Origin: a bacterium
GTDB taxonomy: Bacteria > Babelota > Babeliae > Babelales > Vermiphilaceae
DNA length: 64,000 nucleotides
Direction: 5' to 3'
NCBI GenBank assembly: GCA_021833825.1
Contig: JAKBEL010000010.1
Span: 1-64,000 of the forward strand
Made by a program: the position numbers and the translations under genes. Of this stretch, positions 51,786 through 59,840 are shown in pieces (positions within the stretch are counted from its first letter, which is position 1; every line of letters begins with the position of its first letter). The notes under the pieces are model-generated. The model did not search any database, was not told where the DNA came from, and saw only the letters and a program-made list of their open reading frames with translations.

Positions 51786-52577
51786 ATGATCAGATTGCAA
51801 GCTATATGGGCATTAACATTGCGCCATCTGTATGTCTGGAAACGTGATGTGAATCTGATATTAATGGCTCTCTATTGGCCATTATTGGATATCTTTTTGT
51901 GGGGATCTCTCGGGTTGTGGGTTCAGCAAGCACAGGCGCTAGATGGCACTGATTATAAACTTATGATGTTATTGGGTTTACTTTTGTGGCAGGTTATTGG
52001 CCGTGGATGCAATATTATGGTCAATGCATTTATTGAAGAGATTTGGGCCAATAATGTGATTAATCTGTTCTCATTGCCATTGCAACTGGCAGAATGGATA
52101 TCTGGAGTGGCGCTCTTTTTTACTATTATGATGAGTGCCGGCTCGTTGTTCTGCATGATCATGATGGCAAAGCTTTATAGCATCTCTCTTTGGTATCTAC
52201 TTTTTACTTTTGCGCTCTTTGTTACACCACTGCTTTTTTCTGCACTATGGATAGGGTTTAGCGCATTATTGCCTATTATCACCTTTGGTAAACGTGGTAT
52301 TGAATTCTGTTATGTGATCATATGGTTCTTAATGCCATTCAGCGGTGCTTTGTATCCGATTGAAGTGCTGCCAATGTGGGCACAAAGAGTTAGTTCAGCT
52401 TTACCTATGTATTATGTATTTAAAGGTATGCGGGTATATGTTATGCATCAGGATCCTACAGGGTACCTCATTAAAGGGTTGTTATTAAGTTTGCTATATG
52501 CAGCATGTGCAATCATGCTTTTTGTTTGGTGTTTTAATCATAGTAAACAAAAAGGGTTGGCAAGGTTGACTGATTAA
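51786..52577 (+). CDS. ABC-2 type transporter permease
   Basis: The 263-residue membrane protein has six probable helices and the ABC-2 pattern near the end (FSGALYPIEVLPMWAQRVSSALPMYYVFKGMR). AGGGG lies 7 nt before the ATG at 51786, preferred over an upstream ATG inside the ATPase. Partial copies are found at 30706-30959 and 56018-56111, so the gene has been duplicated and eroded several times. Together with the ATPase it forms an exporter. Confidence 0.9.
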   Translation: MIRLQAIWALTLRHLYVWKRDVNLILMALYWPLLDIFLWGSLGLWVQQAQALDGTDYKLMMLLGLLLWQVIGRGCNIMVNAFIEEIWANNVINLFSLPLQLAEWISGVALFFTIMMSAGSLFCMIMMAKLYSISLWYLLFTFALFVTPLLFSALWIGFSALLPIITFGKRGIEFCYVIIWFLMPFSGALYPIEVLPMWAQRVSSALPMYYVFKGMRVYVMHQDPTGYLIKGLLLSLLYAACAIMLFVWCFNHSKQKGLARLTD

Positions 52578-52579
52578 TT

Positions 52580-52610
52580 ATGAAGGTGGTAATTATTGGA
52601 TATTCTCAGG
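52580..52610 (+). pseudogene. Start of a P-loop kinase gene, truncated
   Basis: ATGAAGGTGGTAATTATTGG follows the permease stop by 2 nt and matches the beginning of the intact P-loop kinase at 56112 (ATGAAGATCGCAATTATTGG). The frame then departs from the P-loop. In the ancestor the kinase gene probably followed the permease directly. Confidence 0.6.
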
Positions 52611-52655
52611 AATGTCACCCCATTTTTAATTGTTAAGAGCAAAAGATTTTTCTTT

Positions 52656-53297
52656 TTAGCTATAATACTTTTTTAGTATTTTAGTTTTAGATTCTCCAGC
52701 TGCAACATATTGCATATACTCTTTTTTGCATTCTAATGGTTCACCTGTTTTATCTTTATACAGGTAGGCTGTTGTAAATCTGTAATAGATCCTGTATGGA
52801 TTTGACCAAAAATAACAACTTTTAAATTCACCATAAGCATCTTCCAAATCTCTTGCACGCATTAATTCTCTTTTTTGATCATTGCTTAAACTTACCATCT
52901 GATTAATAACTTCATTCTGAGCTTCTATTCTAAGAAGTTTATTTACAGCTTGGTCACGAGCAAGCTCGCCAGAATACCATTTAGGGAGATAATTAACTGC
53001 AGTGCGGGTAGCTTCTACTGTAACAAATATTCCAGCTGCAATAGCAGTAATCACAGGCAGCTCTTTCACCAACGTATTAGTAGCTTGAGATCCAAATTGA
53101 TTTCCAAAAGCTCCCGAAGCCGGAATTAAATTATTATCAATAGTATTCGAGACAGTATTTGCAGTATTAACTACATTTTGAGATGCAATAATCGCGTTCT
53201 GTGAAGCAGGCAATGCAGCATTTACACCAAAATTGTCCCCAATAGCAAGCGCTTCAGATACTGGTACAGTTATAATCAAAAATAACATCCGTTTCAT
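52656..53297 (-). CDS. Exported hypothetical protein
   Basis: The 213-residue protein has a signal peptide (MKRMLFLIITVPVSEALA), an Asn/Ala-rich low-complexity region (residues 25-70), a hydrophobic segment (VITAIAAGIFVTVEATRTAV) and a polar C-terminal part with YFWSNPYRIYYRF. No family recognised. The next gene lies 11 bp upstream on the same strand. Confidence 0.6.
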   Translation of the reverse strand: MKRMLFLIITVPVSEALAIGDNFGVNAALPASQNAIIASQNVVNTANTVSNTIDNNLIPASGAFGNQFGSQATNTLVKELPVITAIAAGIFVTVEATRTAVNYLPKWYSGELARDQAVNKLLRIEAQNEVINQMVSLSNDQKRELMRARDLEDAYGEFKSCYFWSNPYRIYYRFTTAYLYKDKTGEPLECKKEYMQYVAAGESKTKILKKYYS

Positions 53298-53308
53298 GTT
53301 TCCCCAAT

Positions 53309-53770
53309 TTAATTCACTGCTTGTTCAAATTGTATTTTAATTATTTGCGCAGAAAGATCTGCATACTTCTGGCACAAAGCATTTAAAAAGAAAGATTCTA
53401 CACATAATCGCACTATCATGCTTTGCAATCTATTCAACTCATTGCGATGGATAGTAAGCTCCGGACACAAAGGCTGCATCACCGCTTGGTCAATATTTAT
53501 ATTATTGTTTATAGCATGAGCGATATATTGTTCTAACTTATGTGCTTCTTTGCAAATCGAGTTTATTTGTTCTTGATCATATTCATTAAGTGTATGAAAC
53601 AGATATGTCGCTTGTTTATTTATTTGCTCAATACGATTTTCTCTTTCGACTATTTCTTGTCGTAAGGACTCAAGTTTATTTAGTTTAGCCATAAGCTCAT
53701 CATCTTGGGGATTATTTTTCACAAAAAGCGGCATAATAACTAAAACTGATAATAATATTCGTTTAATCAT
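53309..53770 (-). CDS. Exported coiled-coil protein, tandem paralog 1
   Basis: The 153-residue protein has a signal peptide (MIKRILLSVLVIMPLFVKN) and a helical mature part. Shared with the next gene are the segments LMAKLNKLE, LEQYIAHA, CPELTIHRNELNR and CVESFF. The signal peptides are nearly identical in this pair. Function unknown. Confidence 0.65.
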   Translation of the reverse strand: MIKRILLSVLVIMPLFVKNNPQDDELMAKLNKLESLRQEIVERENRIEQINKQATYLFHTLNEYDQEQINSICKEAHKLEQYIAHAINNNINIDQAVMQPLCPELTIHRNELNRLQSMIVRLCVESFFLNALCQKYADLSAQIIKIQFEQAVN

Positions 53771-53832
53771 TGTAATCTTTCTTATAATCCTATAATTCCT
53801 AAATATTTCTTTAATTAATTTTATGGCCCAAA

Positions 53833-54276
53833 TTATATTTTAAATATATCCACAACAATATCATTGTATTGTTGATAAAGCTTCATTAAGAAAAAATACT
53901 CTACACAAACTCGAACCGATTCATGCTGCATTCTGTTCAGCTCTTTGCGATGAATAGTCAGTGATGGGCACAATTGTTCGTTGATTGCATTATCAATATC
54001 AATATTATTTAATAAAGCATGTGCAATATACTCTTCTAATTTATTGAGTTCTGACCAAATCAATTTCTTCTGTTCATTATCATAACCGTAAGAGAGACAA
54101 TCAAAAAGCTCAACGCCTTCTGCATTTAACTGATCGATATATTTCTCTTTTTCAGAGATTTCTTTTTTAATCTGTTCTAGCTTATTTAGTTTAGCCATAA
54201 GCTCAGCATCTTGTGGGTTTTGTTTTGCCAAAAGTGGCATAATTATTAAAACTGATAATAATATTCGTTTAATCAT
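53833..54276 (-). CDS. Exported coiled-coil protein, tandem paralog 2
   Basis: The 147-residue protein parallels its neighbour: signal peptide MIKRILLSVLIIMPLLAKQ, LMAKLNKLEQIKKEISEKE, LEEYIAHALLNN, CPSLTIHRKELNRMQ and CVEYFFL. The pair arose by tandem duplication. Both have the AGATTACAATG-type start context that also occurs at other secreted-protein genes in the window. Confidence 0.65.
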   Translation of the reverse strand: MIKRILLSVLIIMPLLAKQNPQDAELMAKLNKLEQIKKEISEKEKYIDQLNAEGVELFDCLSYGYDNEQKKLIWSELNKLEEYIAHALLNNIDIDNAINEQLCPSLTIHRKELNRMQHESVRVCVEYFFLMKLYQQYNDIVVDIFKI

Positions 54277-54411
54277 TGTAATCTTTCATTTTTCGTAATG
54301 ATATTTTTCTTTTTTCTAGCCATCTTTTTACAAATGGATGAAAAAAAGTTCCACAAATAACTGTCGTAAAATAACATAATAATAACTTTTTATTATCTGT
54401 ACCTTCAAACA

Positions 54412-54564
54412 TTAGACAGGTCCAGTTACAACAGCACCCATCAATTCATGGACTGTTCCACCAACGATTGCAGCTCCTTCAATTGCAGGTGCAAATTGAG
54501 CAGATAAGGCCATAACTGTAACAGGATAAAGTGGTCTCCAGTAGCTAATGAGAAATCTTTTCAT
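54412..54564 (-). CDS. Small exported peptide (50 aa)
   Basis: The minus-strand ORF has AAGGA 9 nt before its ATG and encodes MKRFLISYWRPLYPVTVMAL, then SAQFAPAIEGAAIVGG and a short tail ending TGPV. It looks like a signal peptide with a very short mature part, or the 5' end of a truncated secreted-protein gene. Confidence 0.45.
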   Translation of the reverse strand: MKRFLISYWRPLYPVTVMALSAQFAPAIEGAAIVGGTVHELMGAVVTGPV

Positions 54565-55252
54565 GATTCAATTCCTTCTTGAGAAAATATATTTTGTATA
54601 ATAAGTTGTCTTGATCAATTTTTTAATGCAAAAACTGCGATTATGCCATATCAGTCCTTTCAGTTACATAGTCGTATTTTAGCTTCAATGCTACACCCCT
54701 ATGCTTCTGAAATTAATAGCCCATGCTCTCACATATTTATTTAAAATTGATGTTATACCAGAATTGCTTCTACAGAAGATAATGAGACATGTCTGATAAT
54801 ACAATTTTCAATAATATGAATGTATCATAGATTGATTGTCTTTTTTTGCTGTAATAAAATGCACTAACTTGTCTTAAACACTTATTTCCGTCGTCGCTTT
54901 ATATAGCTATGCCGGACCATCGAAAGAGCTTTGCTTAAATGCCCTTTAAATTGGTTTTCACTTTACAGCATGATAAAACATAAATCAAATTTTTTTTGAG
55001 AAATGATATTGCAAATCGTAAGCTCCATCAGATGCTGTTAAGGGGTAAAAGATTGCGTTGAGCCTGTTGGTCAATCGATGCAACTATCTTATTCAGAAAG
55101 AATGGCTTGTCAGACGTTTATAAAAAAAGTATGTTGCTTATTGATAAAAAACACCTTACAAAAGGAGGTTTTATGAGCAACATACTGATTAAATTGTCTA
55201 AAAAATAATGAATAAATTGCAAGGCTGATTAAAACGTAAAATTTTGAACTTG
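54565..55252. other. Gene-poor stretch with coding relics
   Basis: No intact gene is supported. On the minus strand an open fragment around 54893-54970 reads NQFKGHLSKALSMVRHSYIK and then RRRK before a stop, resembling the end of a lost protein. A 60-bp sequence at 55087-55146 is repeated at 55955-56015. At 55173-55208 a strong AAAGGAGG site precedes an 11-codon ORF (MSNILIKLSKK), probably the start of a deleted gene. Confidence 0.45.
55087..55146. repeat. 60-bp direct repeat, left copy
   Basis: AGAATGGCTTGTCAGACGTT-type sequence matches 55955-56015 with about eight mismatches. The two copies bracket the 55253-55777 gene and its promoter, as expected if that gene was inserted or the flank was duplicated. 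Confidence 0.7.
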
Positions 55253-55777
55253 CTACTCCGGCTTATTTTCATTGAGTGGTTCCAAAAAATCTAATGCCTT
55301 ATCTAGAGCAGGCCCGTATAGACCGCCTGCTATAAGAGATAGCAGAATCTTATTTACTAAACTATCTGATGGTATATAGCCCCAGGCGCTTAGCATAGCT
55401 GCTATCGCACGAGCAGCACTAGCGAGTTTACGACTCTGGGCAAAGGCTTCTGGGCTTTCGGAATTGCCTTGCCACCATTTGTTAAGAAGGGATTGCGTAA
55501 TTAGTGGTGCAAGTAGAGCTGCTGTAGCATGACCTGCAGGATAATTTTGAGATATATATGGCATAATATTTTGCCTATTAATATAAGCTACATAGGGAAT
55601 GAATCCACTTAGTGCAGATCCCCAGGTATAAAGACCCTGTTTTGGTGAAAGCAAGCTCCTCCAAGAGCTCTCTGGATTTGTGCCTTTAGGATTATCTTCC
55701 ATAGCAAAGCTATTTGTTGAGTTTATTATCGCAATGATTGCGATTAATGGTAATGCTCTGTTTTTTATTGCAGACAT
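55253..55777 (-). CDS. Exported hypothetical protein under a poly-G promoter
   Basis: The 174-residue protein has a signal peptide (to NSTNSFAM) and several moderately hydrophobic helices (HATAALLAPLITQSLL, AIAAMLSAWGYI, LLSLIAGGLYGP). No family recognised. Its promoter has nine G between the -35 and -10 boxes with an over-long spacer. Confidence 0.65.
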   Translation of the reverse strand: MSAIKNRALPLIAIIAIINSTNSFAMEDNPKGTNPESSWRSLLSPKQGLYTWGSALSGFIPYVAYINRQNIMPYISQNYPAGHATAALLAPLITQSLLNKWWQGNSESPEAFAQSRKLASAARAIAAMLSAWGYIPSDSLVNKILLSLIAGGLYGPALDKALDFLEPLNENKPE

Positions 55778-55829
55778 TGTTTTTTCCTTTTTTTTATAAA
55801 AGTATTATATAAATATATTCTCATGATTA

Positions 55830-55861
55830 ATAATACCATTTGTAACCCCCCCCCTTGTCAA
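55830..55861 (-). promoter_or_regulatory. Promoter with G9 tract and 20-bp spacer (candidate phase-variable, currently weak)
   Basis: On the minus strand TTGACA (55856-55861), a consensus -35, is followed by A, nine G and TTACAAATGG, then TATTAT (55830-55835). The spacer is 20 bp, too long for efficient use; loss of two or three G would restore 17-18 bp. The tract lies at 55846-55854. Confidence 0.6.
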
Positions 55862-55954
55862 GTTTTAAAGAATTGGCAACCAGGGTCTACGCATGAAAAT
55901 AAGCCAAAGTAAAGGGTTTTTAGGTAGAAAAATGATTGATTTTTAAGAAGCTGG

Positions 55955-56015
55955 CTTATTTAAAAAGAATGGCTTGTCAGACGTTCATAAAAAAAGTATA
56001 TTGCTCATTATTAAA
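55955..56015. repeat. 60-bp direct repeat, right copy
   Basis: This matches 55087-55146 and runs directly into the permease-tail remnant. The abrupt change at its end marks a recombination junction. Confidence 0.7.
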
Positions 56016-56017
56016 GG

Positions 56018-56111
56018 ATTATTATTACGCTTGCTATATGCAATGTGCGCAATCATGCTTTTTGCTTGGTGTTTTAATCATAGTAAACAAAAAGGGTTGG
56101 CTCGATTAACT
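56018..56111 (+). pseudogene. ABC-2 permease, 3' fragment fused upstream of the P-loop kinase
   Basis: The peptide KGLLLRLLYAMCAIMLFAWC followed by FNHSKQKGLARLT matches the last 31 residues of the intact permease. The stop codon has been lost, so the frame reads straight into the kinase gene; a TTG at 55974 could in principle start a fused protein, but ATG 56112 is the natural start. Confidence 0.85.
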
Positions 56112-56624
56112 ATGAAGATCGCAATTATTGGATGCCCTGGATCCGGCAAATCAACTGTTGCCAAGCAGTTACATGAAAAGCTGAACATCCCGCTTTATCA
56201 TCTTGATCAATATTATTGGCTTCCCGGTTGGAAACGGCCTGATAAAAATGCATTCCAAAAAGTTCATCATGCGTTGTGTGATCAGCCAGAATGGCTAATT
56301 GAAGGCATGGCGATGCGCAATCTTGCTTATCGTATTGCAAAAGCTGATGTGGTTATATTCCTTGATGTGCCTTTGTGGGTTTGCTTGTACCGCATATTCA
56401 GACGTGCATGTACAGGATTTGGCACCATACGTGACACCAGCGCTCCTGGATGCCCTGAACGATTTCCTGATCGTGAATTTCTTTCATATGTATGGAACTT
56501 TAATAGCAGACATAGGCCTGTAATTGAACAGCTATTGCACCAATACAAAGATCAAAAAAAGATATACGTCATAAAAAATAGTAATGAGATAGAGAATTTT
56601 ATTTTTGATATACCGGCAAAATAG
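56112..56624 (+). CDS. P-loop nucleoside/nucleotide kinase-like ATPase (FlaR/topology-modulation type)
   Basis: The 170-residue protein has Walker A GCPGSGKST (residues 7-15), LYHLDQYYWLPGW, EWLIEGM, VVIFLDVPLW and an Arg-rich lid (RIFRRACTG). This is the pattern of small adenylate-kinase-like proteins often annotated as topology modulation protein or AAA family ATPase. Substrate unknown. The ancestral arrangement behind an ABC exporter suggests linked function, but it is now detached. Confidence 0.75.
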   Translation: MKIAIIGCPGSGKSTVAKQLHEKLNIPLYHLDQYYWLPGWKRPDKNAFQKVHHALCDQPEWLIEGMAMRNLAYRIAKADVVIFLDVPLWVCLYRIFRRACTGFGTIRDTSAPGCPERFPDREFLSYVWNFNSRHRPVIEQLLHQYKDQKKIYVIKNSNEIENFIFDIPAK

Positions 56625-56676
56625 ACTATAATGAAACTGTATATAGCTTTAATAGCATGCTCTGGAAGGGAAAATA

Positions 56677-57264
56677 ATGTTTAAAAATTGTTTATCTATC
56701 TCGTTTTTTATCTGCCTTACGGCATTAAGCGGTTGTTGTGGTGAGCAGTGTACAAAAAAAAGATCCGATCAACCAACAGCTACATCGTATAAACAAGGAT
56801 TTTTAGTTGGGTCTGTTCATGTTGACAACCAAACATTTCAAGATTTGAATGTATCAGGTAGTTTTCATGGTCAACATATCATCGTTAATGAAGATGCTAT
56901 AATAAGTGGCGCTATAGAGGCAGATGATATCAAGATTAAAGGTAATTTAACTGTAAACGGTTCATCGATATTGCAAAATGCATCTATTGCTAAAAAAACA
57001 GTAATAAATGGAGTTTTGAATGCCTCAAATAGTACCTTTACAGATGTTCAAGCAAGCACTATAGAAATAGTTTTCAAAAATAGTACTGTTAATTCAATTA
57101 TAATACGCAAGCCAAGCCAATCAGAGGAACATAAGATACAAACTGTTGTACTCAACCATACGACTATTCTTGGAAATATTACTTTTGAAAAGGCTGGAGG
57201 CAAAGTTATTGTAGATAATGGAACTGTAATAAAGGGTTCAATTATTGGTGGAACAATTATTTAG
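56677..57264 (+). CDS. Lipoprotein with bactofilin-like repeats
   Basis: The 195-residue protein has a lipobox (LTALSGCCG, Cys20) and a mature part made of short beta-strand repeats with the NVSGSFHGQHIIVNEDAIIS, GAIEADDIKIKGNLTV and GVLNASNSTF character, typical of right-handed beta-helix or bactofilin-like proteins. It probably sits on the envelope as a structural element. GAAGGGAA precedes the ATG. Confidence 0.65.
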   Translation: MFKNCLSISFFICLTALSGCCGEQCTKKRSDQPTATSYKQGFLVGSVHVDNQTFQDLNVSGSFHGQHIIVNEDAIISGAIEADDIKIKGNLTVNGSSILQNASIAKKTVINGVLNASNSTFTDVQASTIEIVFKNSTVNSIIIRKPSQSEEHKIQTVVLNHTTILGNITFEKAGGKVIVDNGTVIKGSIIGGTII

Positions 57265-57278
57265 TATGAGGAATCATA

Positions 57279-57650
57279 ATGACAACGTGTCCTAAAGCAA
57301 ATTTACAACTTATTTATGTATCAGACATTAAGCGTTCAACAGATTTCTATACAATGATTTTTAATATGGAACCTGTATTTTCAAGCCCTCGTTATGTAGC
57401 ATTTGCTGCGGGAAATGAAAACTTTTTTGCTCTTTGGACCGGTGGTGCAATTCCAGATATATCTGTGCCAAGGTTTTCTGAAATTGGTATTATGCTACCA
57501 TCTAATCAAGACGTTGATGATCTGTTTGAAAAGTGGAAAAATAATCCTTCTGTTAAAATTATTCAAGAACCCCAAAATGAAGTCTTTGGGCGTACCTTTT
57601 TAGTGCAAGATCCTGATGGCCATGTTATTCGAGTTTGTCCATTGGATTAG
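57279..57650 (+). CDS. VOC-family (glyoxalase/dioxygenase-like) protein
   Basis: The 123-residue protein has a single vicinal-oxygen-chelate module: NLQLIYVSDIKRSTDFYTMI at the start, FFALWTGG in the middle and TFLVQDPDGHVIRVCPLD at the end. Possible roles are metal-dependent small-molecule conversion or binding and sequestration. GAGGAA lies upstream. It follows the lipoprotein by 14 bp and may be co-transcribed. Confidence 0.8.
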   Translation: MTTCPKANLQLIYVSDIKRSTDFYTMIFNMEPVFSSPRYVAFAAGNENFFALWTGGAIPDISVPRFSEIGIMLPSNQDVDDLFEKWKNNPSVKIIQEPQNEVFGRTFLVQDPDGHVIRVCPLD

Positions 57651-57681
57651 ATTAAACATGCTGCAGAGGCTCCCATTAGAG

Positions 57682-58260
57682 TTATTGCTGTTCTAGATGC
57701 ATCATAATAGTTTTGATAATCTCATCTGATGATTGTTCATGGGTATCAAACATGAGGTCATATTCAACTTCAACATGCACACGCTGGAGTTGCCAACCAC
57801 AAGACTTCAGCTTTCTGTCGCCACGATTTTTCTCCCTCTGTTCAAGAACTTCTAAAGGAGCAGTTAATCCTATCCATAAAACATCATAATCTTTTAGAGC
57901 TTTTCGCCATTCATCAACCTCTTTTTTGCCAAAAGAGACGTCATCTACGATAAGATAATGACCGGATTGTGCTAAGGTAATCGTTATGTTTTTTAAAGCT
58001 TGCACCATTTGCTTGCCAAATGGGCCCGTTTCTATTTTATATGCACAGGTATTTCCTGCAGCATCCTTAACCGGTTGCCAACTAAATCCAATAGCTTTTG
58101 TACCGTAATGCCAATCATTAAGCTTTTCTGGCATGAGCGATATAACCATATCAATGCCAACAAGTAAAAATGGCTTTGGCAGAGCATCTTGCAATTTTTT
58201 TGCTAGTGTTGATTTGCCGGCGCTCGTTGGACCATTTATGTAGATAATTTGTTTAAACAT
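57682..58260 (-). CDS. Chloramphenicol-phosphotransferase-like kinase
   Basis: The 192-residue protein begins with the P-loop NGPTSAGKSTL and has LIVDDVSF, a GDRKL segment and YDLMFDTHEQ, matching the CPT family that phosphorylates chloramphenicol in Streptomyces. In other bacteria the substrate is unknown. Its start overlaps the ABC-F stop by 8 bp, so the two are translationally coupled; linked antibiotic tolerance is a plausible but unproven idea. Confidence 0.8.
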   Translation of the reverse strand: MFKQIIYINGPTSAGKSTLAKKLQDALPKPFLLVGIDMVISLMPEKLNDWHYGTKAIGFSWQPVKDAAGNTCAYKIETGPFGKQMVQALKNITITLAQSGHYLIVDDVSFGKKEVDEWRKALKDYDVLWIGLTAPLEVLEQREKNRGDRKLKSCGWQLQRVHVEVEYDLMFDTHEQSSDEIIKTIMMHLEQQ

Positions 58261-59674
58261 TGCTTGTACCCAAAATTAATGTACCATCCTCAACCACATA
58301 CGTTCTATCAATAGCTATAGCATCTAAAAATGCTTGATCATGAGAAACAATAATCATGGCGCCGGGATACTCTTTTAAAACCTCAATAATATGTGCTTTT
58401 GTATCAAGATCCACATTATTGGTAATTTCGTCAAGCAAGAGAAGATAATAGTTGGCAGCAGCTATTTGTGCTAAGGATAGACGAGCTTTTTCTCCACCTG
58501 AAAGATATGCCACTTTTTTGTTCCATTGTTCAGGTTTGATAAACAAAAATGAATGTAACAATAAACGAATCTCGTGATCATTCTTTTCTGGGGCAACACG
58601 TTGTACTGCTTGCATAACGGTCTCTTGCGGCTGCAACGTTGCATAATGTTGATCAAGATAACCAATCTCACTTTTTGGTGGCATTACCCACTGGCCAGAG
58701 GTAACTACTGATGGGTTACGCAATAAGGCTTTTAATAACGTTGATTTTCCAGAACCATTATCACCCAATAATGCAATATGCTCAGTTGGCCCTATCTGTA
58801 ATGAAATATTATTTATTATCGGTTTTTCATAACCACAAATGCCATCAGTAATAGAAACAATCGCTTTTGCTGATGATAACTTTTGAGCATTGAGTGAGAA
58901 TGAAGCGGCAATTTTTTTGTGCACAAATGATGCATCAAGCTCTGTATTGATTGCTTTATCAATATCAGCAAACTTTTTGCTCTTTTTGCCGGCAGTTTGC
59001 GCTCCTCGTTCTTTCATTGCACTCAGTAATGATTTATCACGCTCATCTCTATTGGCAGCTCTGCTTGGAGCGGCGCGCTCCTGCTCTTTCTGTTTTGCTT
59101 TAGCCAAAAGGCGCTTTTCTTTGTGTAATCTTTCGCGCTGCATGATAAGCTGTTGTTCTTTTTGAGCAGATAGCTGCTGATATGAGTTATAATCACCTTT
59201 GAATATCGTGACAGTGCCCTGTGCGATGTGCCATATTTCATCAAAATCGAGCTGCATAACATCAGGATCATGCGATACGATAACAAGAGCCCCTTTAAAA
59301 GATTTTAGCATTTTGATCAGCGATTTTTTGTTAGCAGCATCTAAATGATTGGTCGGCTCATCAAGCAATAAAACATCTGGTTGATTGCTCAATGCCTGCG
59401 AAAGCGCTTTGTTAAAACGCTGTCCGCCACTTAAATCTGGATAATCGATTACCGTTTGTGGCACATATCCAAAAGTCACTGAACCTTTATAGCTCACTTT
59501 TCCTGCGCAAGGACCTTTTATCCCTTGAATAATATCAAGCAATGTAGACTTGCCAGCACCATTATTGCCTATGATTAAAATCTTTGCATTTGGCTGTATA
59601 AAGGCAGAAAAATCTTCAAAACAGGTTTTATCGTTAAAATAGAGAGAGACGTTGTTGAGTGTGATGGTGGACAT
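58253..59674 (-). CDS. ABC-F family ATP-binding protein
   Basis: The 473-residue protein has two ATPase domains and no membrane segment: Walker A GNNGAGKST and GDNGSGKST, signatures LSGGQ and LSGGEKARL, Walker B LLLDEPTNHLD and LLLDEITNNVD, and a charged linker (about residues 170-260). ABC-F proteins act on the ribosome in translation or antibiotic protection. At 473 residues it is shorter than Uup or EttA. Confidence 0.88.
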   Translation of the reverse strand: MSTITLNNVSLYFNDKTCFEDFSAFIQPNAKILIIGNNGAGKSTLLDIIQGIKGPCAGKVSYKGSVTFGYVPQTVIDYPDLSGGQRFNKALSQALSNQPDVLLLDEPTNHLDAANKKSLIKMLKSFKGALVIVSHDPDVMQLDFDEIWHIAQGTVTIFKGDYNSYQQLSAQKEQQLIMQRERLHKEKRLLAKAKQKEQERAAPSRAANRDERDKSLLSAMKERGAQTAGKKSKKFADIDKAINTELDASFVHKKIAASFSLNAQKLSSAKAIVSITDGICGYEKPIINNISLQIGPTEHIALLGDNGSGKSTLLKALLRNPSVVTSGQWVMPPKSEIGYLDQHYATLQPQETVMQAVQRVAPEKNDHEIRLLLHSFLFIKPEQWNKKVAYLSGGEKARLSLAQIAAANYYLLLLDEITNNVDLDTKAHIIEVLKEYPGAMIIVSHDQAFLDAIAIDRTYVVEDGTLILGTSNV

Positions 59675-59689
59675 ACATTTTCCTTAGAA

Positions 59690-59719
59690 ACGGAACTGAT
59701 AAAAAATCATCAGTTCCGT
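59690..59719. terminator. Hairpin between the ABC-F gene and a hydrolase remnant
   Basis: ACGGAACTGAT (59690-59700) and its complement ATCAGTTCCGT (59709-59719) form a perfect 11-bp stem. It corresponds in position to the terminator at 61378-61415 and was probably carried along with the duplicated hydrolase tail. It now sits about 16 bp upstream of the ABC-F start codon. Confidence 0.55.
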
Positions 59720-59812
59720 ACTATTAATCCTTTATATCTGTTTGTTTACCCAGTTACCAATGAGATCCAAAACGCTTGGCGCTATTGTCTCTTCAAGAGT
59801 AGCATACTCGGA
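59720..59812 (-). pseudogene. Alpha/beta hydrolase, 3' fragment
   Basis: The segment matches 61426-61508 of the intact hydrolase gene, with long identical runs (CAATGAGATCCAAAACGCTT, then GGCGCTATTGTCTCTTCAAG). The corresponding residues are SEYATLEETIAPSVLDLIG. The rest of the gene is missing, and the IS element is inserted only 28 bp away. Confidence 0.85.
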
Positions 59813-59840
59813 CAAGGCGTATAACACATTACACAATTAA

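Noticed and set aside
54893-54970. Small basic peptide (NQFKGHLSKALSMVRHSYIK and RRRK)
   Set aside because: The frame has no start with a ribosome binding site and no family match I can name, so it is mentioned only as a relic, not as a gene.
55974-56111. Possible functional fusion of permease tail and P-loop kinase starting at TTG 55974
   Set aside because: The kinase has its own natural ATG at 56112 matching other family members and the truncated start at 52580; the upstream part is an eroded fragment.
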